15,205 nucleotides of DNA from Chloroflexota bacterium. Its GTDB lineage: Bacteria; Chloroflexota; UBA6077; FW602-bin22; JACQUS01. The notes under the pieces are model-generated. The model had not been told where the DNA came from, did no database searches, and saw only the letters and a program-made list of their open reading frames with translations. The stretch's first letter is position 1, and each line of letters opens with the position of its first letter. The DNA is taken from assembly GCA_016210125.1 (NCBI GenBank), contig JACQUS010000537.1, forward strand, positions 1 to 15,205, read 5' to 3'. Below are positions 6,759 to 13,578 of the stretch, piece after piece. A program made the position numbers and the translations under genes.

Positions 6759-7715
6759 CTAGGCGCGGATCTCCTGGCGCATGAAGCGGATGTACGAGAT
6801 GACGAAGCAGACCACCGTCAGCGCGACGAGCCCGACGATCTGCGGCCAGACGAGCTGCAGGCTCATGATCCATGGCAGTGGCGTCAGCACCATGCCGCGC
6901 GCCTCCGGCAGCAGCCCGAGGAGCTGGAGCGGCATCAGCGTGCGCGCCGTCGGCGAAAGCAGCGTGAAGGTGGCCTCGCCGTAGAGCGTCACCGGCGAGA
7001 GCCGCGCCAACGCCTGCTGCGTGTCCTGCAAGCGCACCACGTCCGCCAACGTGGCGTCCGGCCCCAGCGGCACAAGCAGGTTGGCCATGATGCCGGAGAG
7101 CATGCCGACGAAGAACGTGCACACGATCCACACGGCCATGCCGGCCAGCGCCGAGGTCGCCGCCTGGCGGAAGAAGATCGAGAACATGATCGCTAGGCTC
7201 ATCCAGAAGGCGACGTACACGGCTGTCACGGCGAAAAACGAGGTGAGGCGCAGGATCTCTTCGGCGGTCGGCGGGATGCCGATCAGGCGCAGGCCCAGGC
7301 CGGAGAGGATCAAGCCGATGGCCACGATCATCACGACGATGGTCGTCAGCCCGGCGAGGAACTTGCCGTTGATGACGGCGTCGCGATAGACCGGCTGGGC
7401 GAGCACGCGGCTCAGCGTCCCGCGGCTGTGCTCGCTGTTGATAGCGTCGAAGCCGAGGGCCAGGCCGAGCAGCGGGCCGAGGAAGCTGATGAAGGCAACG
7501 AAGGGCGGCAACTGGCCGTTCGACGCCGTGAACAGCAGCAGAAAGATGAAGCGCGCCTGGGCGCCGCTGCTAGTGACGGCGTCGCGGATGGACTGCGCCG
7601 CCACGTAGGTCGCGGCCAGCCCGGCGATGAAGATCAGCGCCAGCAGGATGAGGAAGCGCCGACTGCTGAAGTGGTCGGCGATCTCTTTGCGGAAAACCGG
7701 GGCTAGACCCGGCAT
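6759..7715 (-). CDS. ABC-2 type transporter permease (NosY-like)
   Basis: A 318-residue membrane subunit of an ABC-2 exporter, partner of the ATPase encoded just upstream. About six membrane helices are visible, near 21-41, 69-90, 118-141, 157-178, 184-209 and 284-308. Between the second and third is the typical ABC-2 coupling segment INSEHSRGTLSRVLAQPVYR then VINGKFLAG (92-121), as in NosY and GldF-like permeases. A large extracytoplasmic stretch (about 210-283) lies before the last helix. The start at 7715 is chosen because GGGGAGG lies just upstream and the amphipathic MPGLAPVFRKEIADHF opening is usual for the family; an upstream in-frame ATG (7805) would lie inside the ATPase gene. The gap to the ATPase stop is 16 bases, so the two are co-transcribed. 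The transported substrate is unknown. Confidence 0.94.
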   Translation of the reverse strand: MPGLAPVFRKEIADHFSSRRFLILLALIFIAGLAATYVAAQSIRDAVTSSGAQARFIFLLLFTASNGQLPPFVAFISFLGPLLGLALGFDAINSEHSRGTLSRVLAQPVYRDAVINGKFLAGLTTIVVMIVAIGLILSGLGLRLIGIPPTAEEILRLTSFFAVTAVYVAFWMSLAIMFSIFFRQAATSALAGMAVWIVCTFFVGMLSGIMANLLVPLGPDATLADVVRLQDTQQALARLSPVTLYGEATFTLLSPTARTLMPLQLLGLLPEARGMVLTPLPWIMSLQLVWPQIVGLVALTVVCFVISYIRFMRQEIRA

Positions 7716-7731
7716 GTGTCCTCCCCTCCGT

Positions 7732-8661
7732 CTACGCGTGCTGGAAGTACCGCATGTAGATCTCCTCCAGCGCCGAGCCACGCACGCGCATCGCCAGGAT
7801 GTCAACGCCGCTCTTGACCAACTGCCGCACGACGTCGGCGCGCGCGTCGCGCGAGAGCGCGAGCAGCACGGCGTCGCGGTTCGGCTCGACGCGCTCGACG
7901 CCGGGAATGCCCCTGAGCAGGGTCACCGTCTGGTCGTTGAGCGGGCGCACCTGCGCCTCGACGAGCATGAACTCCGCGCCGAAGAGCTGGCGCCCAAGCT
8001 GGTCGATGGCGCCCTGGGCGATCAGCTTGCCCTGGGAGAAGATGCCGACGCGATCGCAGATGCGTTGCACCTGCGGGAGCTGGTGCGAGGAGACGATGAC
8101 CGTCATGCGCTCCGAGCGGGCGAGGTGGCGGATGAAGTCGAGCAGATCGACGGTGGCCTCGGGGTCGAGGCCGATGGTCGGCTCGTCGAGGATCACGACC
8201 TGCGGGTGCTTGAGCAGCACGTCGGCGATGCCGAGCCGTTGGCGCATGCCCCGGGAGTATGTGCCGACACGCTTGTGGGCGACGTCGGTCAGACCGACGC
8301 GGTCCAGGACTTCGGCGATGCGCCGCTTCGTTTCGGCCATGGGCAAGTCGTTAAGGTCGGCGGTGTAGGCCAGGTTCTGCCAGGCCGTGAGGTCCTCGTA
8401 GAAGCCGACACTGTCCGGTAGGTAGCCGACGATCCTCTTGACGGCGAGCGGGTCGCGCGTCGGGTCGTGACCGCAGACGCGCGCTGTACCGGCGCTCGGC
8501 TCGGTAAGACCGAGCAGCATGAGCACGGTCGTCGTCTTGCCGGCTCCGTTCGGCCCGAGGAGGCCGAAGATCTCGCCCTCCTCGACGCGCAGGTTGAGAC
8601 GGTCGACGGCGACGAGGTCGCCGTAGCGTTTCGTCAGGTCGGTCGTCTCGATGACGGCCAT
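7732..8661 (-). CDS. ABC transporter ATP-binding protein
   Basis: A 309-residue ATPase driving the ABC-2 permease encoded downstream. Walker A is GPNGAGKTT (36-44), the signature is YSRGMRQRL (135-143, a variant of LSGGQ common in ABC-2 ATPases), Walker B is VVILDEP (155-161), the D-loop is GLDP (164-167) and the switch His is His193 (VSSHQL). The Q-loop position reads GYLPDS rather than a Gln. After about residue 215 there is an extra C-terminal domain with a VERVEPNRDAVLLAL strand pattern, as in NatA/CcmA-type exporters. The ATG at 8661 has GGAGAAGGTGG upstream. It sits between the NEW3 protein gene (40-base gap) and the permease gene (16-base gap), so the three probably form one exporter system. 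No substrate can be assigned. Confidence 0.96.
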   Translation of the reverse strand: MAVIETTDLTKRYGDLVAVDRLNLRVEEGEIFGLLGPNGAGKTTTVLMLLGLTEPSAGTARVCGHDPTRDPLAVKRIVGYLPDSVGFYEDLTAWQNLAYTADLNDLPMAETKRRIAEVLDRVGLTDVAHKRVGTYSRGMRQRLGIADVLLKHPQVVILDEPTIGLDPEATVDLLDFIRHLARSERMTVIVSSHQLPQVQRICDRVGIFSQGKLIAQGAIDQLGRQLFGAEFMLVEAQVRPLNDQTVTLLRGIPGVERVEPNRDAVLLALSRDARADVVRQLVKSGVDILAMRVRGSALEEIYMRYFQHA

Positions 8662-8701
8662 GGTTGACCACCTTCTCCCGTTGCCGGGCGGCCGGCGCCG
8701 C

Positions 8702-9904
8702 CTAGCGCCGGCCGAACTTGCGGAAGATGCCGAACAGGCCGCCGACGGCGAGCACCACGACGCCAGCGCCGACGAGGCCCCACGCGGTGGGCGTCTCGAC
8801 GGTGACGCGCAGCTCCTTGCCGTCGCTGGTCTGTGGCGTCGAGGCGCTGACGCGCAGCAGGTAGTCGCCGGCGATGGCCTTGTTCGACGGCTGAAGGGTC
8901 ATGGTCACCTCGCGCGACCCGCCGGCCGGCACCACGTCGAGCCGGTCGGGAGCGAAGGTGACCGTCCAGCCGTCCGGCTTAGTCGACGAGAGCGTTACAT
9001 TTTGGAGGTCGGCGCCGCCGATGTTCTCGACGACCCAGGCGACGACGCGGTTCTCGCCGGCCGTCGCCGCGGTGTTGAGCAGGCCGGACTGCGTGCTCAG
9101 CGCGAGCTTGTGCACGCCGGTGAGTTGCACGGTGAGGGTCTGCTGCGAGCGGTCGGTCCCCGCCGTGGCGCCCAGTTGCATCTGATAGTCGCCGGGGGCC
9201 GCGCGCTCCGGCGACTGCACCTCGACGTCGAGGCCCCGCGTCTCGCTGCCCTTCATGCGGATGCTGGAGATCTGCTTCGACTCATACGCCGGCTTGAACG
9301 AGACGGTCCAGCCCTCGGGCGCGTTCGCCGCGAGGCTATACAGGCGCTCTTCGGACGACTCGTTGACGAGGTCGAGCTTGAACTCGAACTTCGAGCCGGA
9401 CTGCCCTCGCAGCCGCGGGTATTGCGTCAGGAGCTTACTGGCGCCGGGGATGGCCTCGGCCACGGTGACTGTAATCGGCAGCCGTAGGTCCTCAACGCCG
9501 TCGGTGCTCGCCGCGCGCAGCGCGAACTCGCCCGTCTGACCCTTGGCGTTCTGCGGCGGGCGAATCTGGAGCTCGAAACTCTGCGACTTGCCCGGCCCGA
9601 CCCAGATGCTGTGGACAACCATGCCGAGCGCCTTGAAGGTCGTCTCCCAGCCCTGGGGCGCGCGGGAGACCTCGAGCTTATACATCCGGCCGACCGCGCC
9701 GTTGTTGAACAGCTCGACGGACAGCGTGACGAGCTTTGCCTCCTCGACCGTAACGCTGGGAAACGGCGTCGCCAGCACCGACGGGCCCGGCGTCCTCGGC
9801 GTCTGCTCACCCGTCTGCGCCTGCGCCGCCGGGACCACGGCGAGCGACGCTACCGCGAACAACACAAACAGCATCGTGGCGAAGCGCAGCACCTTAGCCC
9901 ACAT
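8702..9904 (-). CDS. Secreted, membrane-anchored protein with three NEW3 (COG1470-like) repeats
   Basis: A 400-residue envelope protein. Residues 1-29 form a signal peptide (MWAKVLRF, hydrophobic core, cleavage after AAQA). Three Ig-like NEW3/CARDB-type units of about 113 residues follow, each marked by a GW motif: APQGWETTF (82-90), APEGWTVSF (195-203) and KPDGWTVTF (309-317), then a GEF/GDY strand (GEFALRA, GDYQMQL, GDYLLRV). A C-terminal helix (374-393) and basic tail RKFGRR fix it in the membrane with the domain outside. NEW3 modules are non-catalytic surface domains; in COG1470 they occur beside ABC exporters. The gene heads the operon, 40 bases before the ATPase start. The ATG at 9904 follows GGGGAGG, the last of three repeated SD-like elements in the leader. 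It may bind a surface ligand or present a substrate to the exporter; its role is not known. Confidence 0.9.
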   Translation of the reverse strand: MWAKVLRFATMLFVLFAVASLAVVPAAQAQTGEQTPRTPGPSVLATPFPSVTVEEAKLVTLSVELFNNGAVGRMYKLEVSRAPQGWETTFKALGMVVHSIWVGPGKSQSFELQIRPPQNAKGQTGEFALRAASTDGVEDLRLPITVTVAEAIPGASKLLTQYPRLRGQSGSKFEFKLDLVNESSEERLYSLAANAPEGWTVSFKPAYESKQISSIRMKGSETRGLDVEVQSPERAAPGDYQMQLGATAGTDRSQQTLTVQLTGVHKLALSTQSGLLNTAATAGENRVVAWVVENIGGADLQNVTLSSTKPDGWTVTFAPDRLDVVPAGGSREVTMTLQPSNKAIAGDYLLRVSASTPQTSDGKELRVTVETPTAWGLVGAGVVVLAVGGLFGIFRKFGRR

Positions 9905-9912
9905 ATCTCATC

Positions 9913-9954
9913 CTCCCCTGAAATTGCTCCTCTGAAATGACTCCTCTGAAAATC
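9913..9954 (-). repeat. Three tandem 14-bp SD-like repeats in the NEW3 gene leader
   Basis: Read on the plus strand the units are CTCCCCTGAAATTG (9913), CTCCTCTGAAATGA (9927) and CTCCTCTGAAAATC (9941). On the coding (minus) strand each becomes a TTTCAGAGGAG or TTTCAGGGGAG box, that is, a purine-rich Shine-Dalgarno-like element repeated three times every 14 bases. The last box serves as the ribosome site of the ATG at 9904. Confidence 0.75.
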
Positions 9955-10034
9955 GCCCTTGTTGGCGGGCTGCCCCACCCCGCGCCCACAGAGCTATCAC
10001 AAGGGCGCTTCGCCCCCTTCGATTCCCCCTTTGG
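9955..10034. repeat. Dispersed repeat, copy B
   Basis: This is the second copy of the repeat at 6636-6712. It shares GCCCTTGTTGG, GGGCTGCCCCACCCC and CGATTCCCCCTTTGG with small gaps. Its core hairpin is CACAAGGGCG-CTT-CGCCCCCTT-like (about 9999-10019). It begins right after the tandem repeats upstream of the NEW3 gene. Confidence 0.55.
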
Positions 10035-10457
10035 CTTCCCCGTTCGAACGTCCCATGTTCATCCGGCGCTCCTGCCTCACAGGAGCATCGGGAACTCCTG
10101 CGACATCGTTCCTCTCGGCGGACGCGAGACCCCAGAAGAACAGCGCTCCTCTGAGTACGTGCTACCAGCGACGTGTTAACACAACGCTAGAGAAGCGTTA
10201 AAACTGCGTAGATGCACCGCCCGTCGTGCTCACATCCCTGGGGCGATCTACATAACCATACCATGGCGCGCCGCCGCGCTGACCGCGGCCGGCCGGGCCT
10301 CGACCGGCGAGCTGCGCGCGAAGCGGGGACGCCGGCCCGCTAGGTCACGGGCTAACGCCGCGGCGTCCGCGGCACCGTGCTCGTTGAGCAAGGTAACGAA
10401 GTCTCCTCCTGCGCCAAGTGTACCCTAAGCGAAGCCGAGCTTTCCCGGCGGCCCCGC
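10035..10457. other. Gene-free stretch with palindromes; no supported gene
   Basis: No frame here has a domain, plausible start or balanced composition; the frames are Arg/Pro-rich. Visible structures are the hairpin GCTCCTG-CCTCA-CAGGAGC (10068-10086), the perfect palindrome GTGTTAACAC (10173-10182) directly followed by AACGCT-AGAGA-AGCGTT (10183-10199), and GCCGCGG-CGT-CCGCGGC (10357-10373). An AT-richer zone at about 10170-10260 differs from its surroundings and could hold the NEW3 operon promoter. I found no tRNA, RNase P, tmRNA or SRP RNA signature. Confidence 0.45.
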
Positions 10458-10505
10458 CAACGTCGCTCGCCGTCGGGCGGCCTCCCCCCGCGCCGAGCGA
10501 CGTTG
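10458..10505. repeat. Long inverted repeat beyond the glgP operon
   Basis: CAACGTCGCTCG (10458-10469) and CGAGCGACGTTG (10494-10505) are perfect 12-bp complements separated by 24 bases. It abuts the hairpin at 10506-10532, making a double stem-loop tract downstream of the minus-strand glgP operon. Confidence 0.7.
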
Positions 10506-10532
10506 CCGAAGGTCGCCGCGGGCGACCTTCGG
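10506..10532 (-). terminator. Perfect 12-bp hairpin, probable end of the glgP operon transcript
   Basis: CCGAAGGTCGCC (10506-10517), loop GCG, GGCGACCTTCGG (10521-10532). The stem is perfect with a 3-base loop. It lies about 70 bases beyond the stop of the 72-residue gene in the direction of transcription. No T-run follows, so it may need Rho or act as an mRNA stabiliser. Confidence 0.5.
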
Positions 10533-10600
10533 ATTCGCCCTGCTCATCTCGCGCCGCTGCCCCCGGCGGCGTCCGGGCCGGTGCGTCGGCCCTGCGGCTC

Positions 10601-10819
10601 TCAGCCCGCCACCGCCACTGGCCGGAGCTGCTCGACCACCCACCCCGTCGGGCGGTCCTGGCAAAGGATGCCACCGTCAGGCCCGACGGTGTAGCGCACG
10701 ATCCCCCCGGCGTCGAGGCCCCAGTACGGGCCGTCGGCCCGCCAGGCGCGCGCCACCGTGCCGTCGGGCATGCGGTAGTGGGCGCCGGCGGTCAGCCAGC
10801 GGTCGGCCACGCTGCGCAT
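10601..10819 (-). CDS. Hypothetical 72-residue protein, translationally coupled to glgP
   Basis: The start ATG (10819-10817) overlaps the glgP stop TGA (10821-10819) by one base in a TGATG arrangement, so ribosomes finishing glgP can restart directly. The 72-residue product begins MRSVADRWLTAGAHY and is rich in Gly, Trp and aromatic residues alternating with turns: MPDGTVARAW, RADGPYWGLDAG, GIVRYTVGPDGG, then LCQDRPTGWVVEQLRPV. This looks like a small beta-sheet protein. I see no signal peptide, membrane helix or cysteine motif, and I do not recognise a family. The composition is far less Arg/Pro-biased than shadow frames in this window, which supports a real gene. Its position suggests a role linked to glucan metabolism, but this is inference only. 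A longer in-frame start (10921) would lie inside glgP and is less likely. Confidence 0.6.
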   Translation of the reverse strand: MRSVADRWLTAGAHYRMPDGTVARAWRADGPYWGLDAGGIVRYTVGPDGGILCQDRPTGWVVEQLRPVAVAG

Positions 10820-13383
10820 CACTGCGACCACACGACGAGGCGCGGCTCGAACGGGTCCGGCAGGTCGGGATGGCGTGGCAGGACGCGCACCAGGAAGCCG
10901 TGCAGCCCGCTCTGCGCGCACACGAGCGCGGTGCCGAAGGCCGCCTCGCCGCGGCAGGCCTCCTCCCCGAGCGTCATCGTCACCACGTTGCTCGTGCCGA
11001 TCTCGCCCTCGGCCGTCACCGGGCCGTGCAGGACCTGCACCAGCACCTCGTCAGGGCGTAGCGGGCCGAGGCGGATGCGCGCCAGCACGTGCAGCGAGTC
11101 GCCGACGGCGAGCACCTCGGGGCCGTCGACGCTGACGTCCACGACGCGCACCTGCGGCCACGTCTCGCGCACGCGCTGCCGCCAGGCGGCGAGGCTGCGC
11201 GCGGGCGCGAAGCCGTCTTCGCTGAGCCGGCGGTAGGCGGCGTGCGCCGGCAGATAGAAGCGCTGCGTGTACTCGCCGACCACGCGGTGGGTGTTGAAAA
11301 CGGGCGTGATGCCGGCGATCGACGCCTTCATGCGCGCGATCCAACCGCGCGGCAGCCCGTCGGGGCCGCGGTCGTAGAAGAGCGGGACGATGTTCTTCTC
11401 CAACAGTTCGTAGAGCGCGCGCGCCTCCACCTCGTCCTGCGTCTCCGGGTCGGGGTACTCCTCGCCGCGGCCGACCGCCCAGCCGAGGTCGGGCCGGTAG
11501 CCCTCGCACCACCAGCCGTCGAGCACGCTGACGTTGAGCCCGCCGTTCATGGCTACCTTCATGCCGCTTGTCCCGCTGGCCTCCAGCGGCCGGCGCGGCG
11601 TGTTCAGCCACAGGTCGACGCCCTGGACCAGGTAGCGTGCCATCTCGACGCCGTAGTTGACGAGGAAGACGATGCGGCCGCGAAACTCGTCACGCCGCAT
11701 AAGGTGGATGAGCTGGCGAATCGTCTCGTGTCCCGGCGTGTCCTGCGGGTGTGCCTTGCCGGCGATGAGGATCTGGACCGGCCGCGCGCGGTCGCCCAGG
11801 AGCTGCGCCAGGCGGTCGGGATCTCGAAACAAGAGCATGGCCCGCTTGTAGGTCGCGAAGCGGCGCGCGAAGCCGATGGTCAGGGCCGCGGGATCCAGCG
11901 CTTCGGTGGCGCGGTTGATCTCGTGCGGCGTCGCGCCCTGCCGCTCCATCGTGCGGCGCAGGAGGCTGCGCGTGTAGCCGACGAGGCGCTCGCGACAGCG
12001 CTCGTGCGTGCGCCACAGCTCCTCGTCGGGAATCTCTTGGACGCCTTCCCAAATGCGGCGATCGCTCGGGTCCTCGCGCCAGCGCGGACTGAGGTAGCGG
12101 TCGTAGAGCGGCGCGAGGTCGCGCGCCGCCAGCCACGTCGCCAGGTGCACGCCGTTGGTGACCGAGGTGATGGGCGACTCGCTGGCTGGGAGGCCCGGCC
12201 AGAGGTTGTGCCACATCTGGCGCGAGACCTGGCTGTGCAGCTTGCTGACGCCGTTGACGTAGGCCGAGAGGCGGACCGCCAGCACGGCCATGCAGAAGGG
12301 CTCGCTCGGGTCGTCGGCGCGCTGCCGCCCCAGCGCCAGCAGGTCATCGACAGAGATGCCCAGCTCGCGCACGTACTCGCTGAAGTAGGCGCCGATGAGG
12401 TCGGCGCCGAAGTAGTCGATGCCCGCGGCCACGGGCGTGTGAGTCGTGAAGATGTTGCTGGTCTCCACGACCTCGGCAGCCTCGGCGAACGACACGCCGT
12501 GCTCGTGGACGAGCTGCCGGATGCGCTCCAGCGCGAGGAAGGCGGCGTGGCCCTCGTTCATATGGCAGACTGTCGGCTGCGCGCCCACCGCCGCCAGCGC
12601 GCGCATGCCGCCGATGCCGAGCAGAATCTCCTGGCGAATGCGCATATCGGGATCGCCACCGTACAGGCGGTCGGTGACTAGCCGGTCGTGCGGGTCGTTC
12701 TCGGGAAGATTGGCGTCGAGGAGCAGCAGCGGCACGCGGCCGACCTGCACGCGCCAGACCTGCGCCGCGATGCGACGGCCAGGGTACTCGACGCCGATGG
12801 TCACCGGCCGTCCGGCGGCGTCGAGCTCCAGCGCCATCGGCATCGTGTAGAAGTCATTGTCGGGATAAAGCTCGCCCTGCCAGCCATCGACGTTGAGGTA
12901 CTGCTGGAAGTAGCCCTCTTGGTACGCCAGCCCTACGCCGACGACGGGCACGCCGAGGTCGCTGGCCGATTTCAGGTGGTCGCCGGCGAGGACGCCCATA
13001 CCGCCCGAGTAGATCGGGAGACACTCGGTCAGGCCGTACTCGAAGGAGAAGTAGGCGATGAGCGGCTTGGCGTCGCCCACGCCGACGCGGTCGAACCAGG
13101 TGCGCTTCGCCTGCGTGTAGGTGCGGAACCACTGGGTGACGCGCTCGAGCTGGGCGAGGAAGCCGTCGTCCTCGGCTGCCTGGCGCAGGCGCTCCTGGCT
13201 GACGAGACCCAGCATGCGCACCGGGTTGTGGCCGGTGGCCCCCCAGAGATCGCCGTCGAGGCGGCGAAAGATGTCGAGCGCGTCGACGTTCCAGGCCCAC
13301 GCCAGGTTGTATGCGAGGTCGCGCAGCGGGGATAGGACGGTCGGCAGCGTCGGGCGCACGAAGAAGGTGCGCAGTGGTCGCAC
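10819..13383 (-). CDS. glgP: Alpha-glucan (glycogen/maltodextrin) phosphorylase, GT35 short form
   Basis: An 854-residue PLP-dependent phosphorylase that releases glucose-1-phosphate from the non-reducing ends of alpha-1,4-glucans in the cytoplasm. Residues about 5-120 match the DUF3417 N-terminal region of this subfamily (RTFFVRPTLP, LRDLAYNLAWAWN, GHNPVRMLG). The catalytic part includes FSFEYGLTECLPIYSGGMG (112-130), CHMNEGHAAFLALER (273-287), TTHTPVAAGID (313-323), SVTNGVHLATW (407-417), FARRFATYKRAMLLFRDPDR (505-524), AGKAHPQD (541-548) and EASGTSGMK with PLP-binding Lys609. About 120 residues follow GITPVFNTHRVVGEYTQRFY as a C-terminal beta extension. The start GTG at 13383, with GAGGGA about 5-10 bases upstream, is preferred over an in-frame ATG (13605), which would overlap the divergent gene and adds Arg-rich sequence. 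It is longer than the roughly 550-residue minimal forms, typical of the DUF3417 type. Confidence 0.95.
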   Translation of the reverse strand: MRPLRTFFVRPTLPTVLSPLRDLAYNLAWAWNVDALDIFRRLDGDLWGATGHNPVRMLGLVSQERLRQAAEDDGFLAQLERVTQWFRTYTQAKRTWFDRVGVGDAKPLIAYFSFEYGLTECLPIYSGGMGVLAGDHLKSASDLGVPVVGVGLAYQEGYFQQYLNVDGWQGELYPDNDFYTMPMALELDAAGRPVTIGVEYPGRRIAAQVWRVQVGRVPLLLLDANLPENDPHDRLVTDRLYGGDPDMRIRQEILLGIGGMRALAAVGAQPTVCHMNEGHAAFLALERIRQLVHEHGVSFAEAAEVVETSNIFTTHTPVAAGIDYFGADLIGAYFSEYVRELGISVDDLLALGRQRADDPSEPFCMAVLAVRLSAYVNGVSKLHSQVSRQMWHNLWPGLPASESPITSVTNGVHLATWLAARDLAPLYDRYLSPRWREDPSDRRIWEGVQEIPDEELWRTHERCRERLVGYTRSLLRRTMERQGATPHEINRATEALDPAALTIGFARRFATYKRAMLLFRDPDRLAQLLGDRARPVQILIAGKAHPQDTPGHETIRQLIHLMRRDEFRGRIVFLVNYGVEMARYLVQGVDLWLNTPRRPLEASGTSGMKVAMNGGLNVSVLDGWWCEGYRPDLGWAVGRGEEYPDPETQDEVEARALYELLEKNIVPLFYDRGPDGLPRGWIARMKASIAGITPVFNTHRVVGEYTQRFYLPAHAAYRRLSEDGFAPARSLAAWRQRVRETWPQVRVVDVSVDGPEVLAVGDSLHVLARIRLGPLRPDEVLVQVLHGPVTAEGEIGTSNVVTMTLGEEACRGEAAFGTALVCAQSGLHGFLVRVLPRHPDLPDPFEPRLVVWSQ

Positions 13384-13466
13384 GCTATCCCTCGCTGAAG
13401 CTGCTGGTGGCGCGCCGGTCTCAGGCGCGCGCGGCGAAGCGCAGCCGGCGGCCGGCCCCGACGGCA

Positions 13467-13475
13467 AGTATAACA
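13467..13475 (-). promoter_or_regulatory. Possible extended -10 promoter of glgP
   Basis: On the minus strand this reads TGTTATACT, an extended -10 (TGnTATACT). No good -35 box lies 17 bases upstream. It falls inside an inverted repeat, CCCGACGGC (13457-13465) with GCCGTCGGG (13494-13502), which may be an operator or chance GC pairing. Confidence 0.35.
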
Positions 13476-13506
13476 GACGACCGGCATCCCTCCGCCGTCG
13501 GGCGCG

Positions 13507-13535
13507 TTGCCGTAAGGCAATGCGCGTGCTACGAT
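13507..13535 (+). promoter_or_regulatory. Sigma-70-like promoter of the siroheme decarboxylase gene with overlapping palindrome
   Basis: The -35 box TTGCCG (13507-13512), a spacer of exactly 17 bases and the -10 box TACGAT (13530-13535, preceded by TGC as an extended -10) lie 43 bases before the ATG at 13579. The perfect inverted repeat TTGCC-GTAA-GGCAA (13507-13520) covers the -35 box, a position where a repressor would block RNA polymerase. It could equally be a small hairpin at DNA level only. The promoter is well formed by consensus; its use is inferred. Confidence 0.5.
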
Positions 13536-13578
13536 CACCCATGCAGCGCCGCGCGGGGCGCGACGAGAGGTATCGCGC

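Noticed and set aside
10040..10060. GTTCGAA T-loop-like sequence suggesting a tRNA
   Set aside because: The flanks do not pair as a T-stem and no acceptor or anticodon arm is found.
11089..12681. Plus-strand frame of 530 codons opposite glgP
   Set aside because: Composition is that of an antisense frame and glgP has all catalytic motifs across this stretch.
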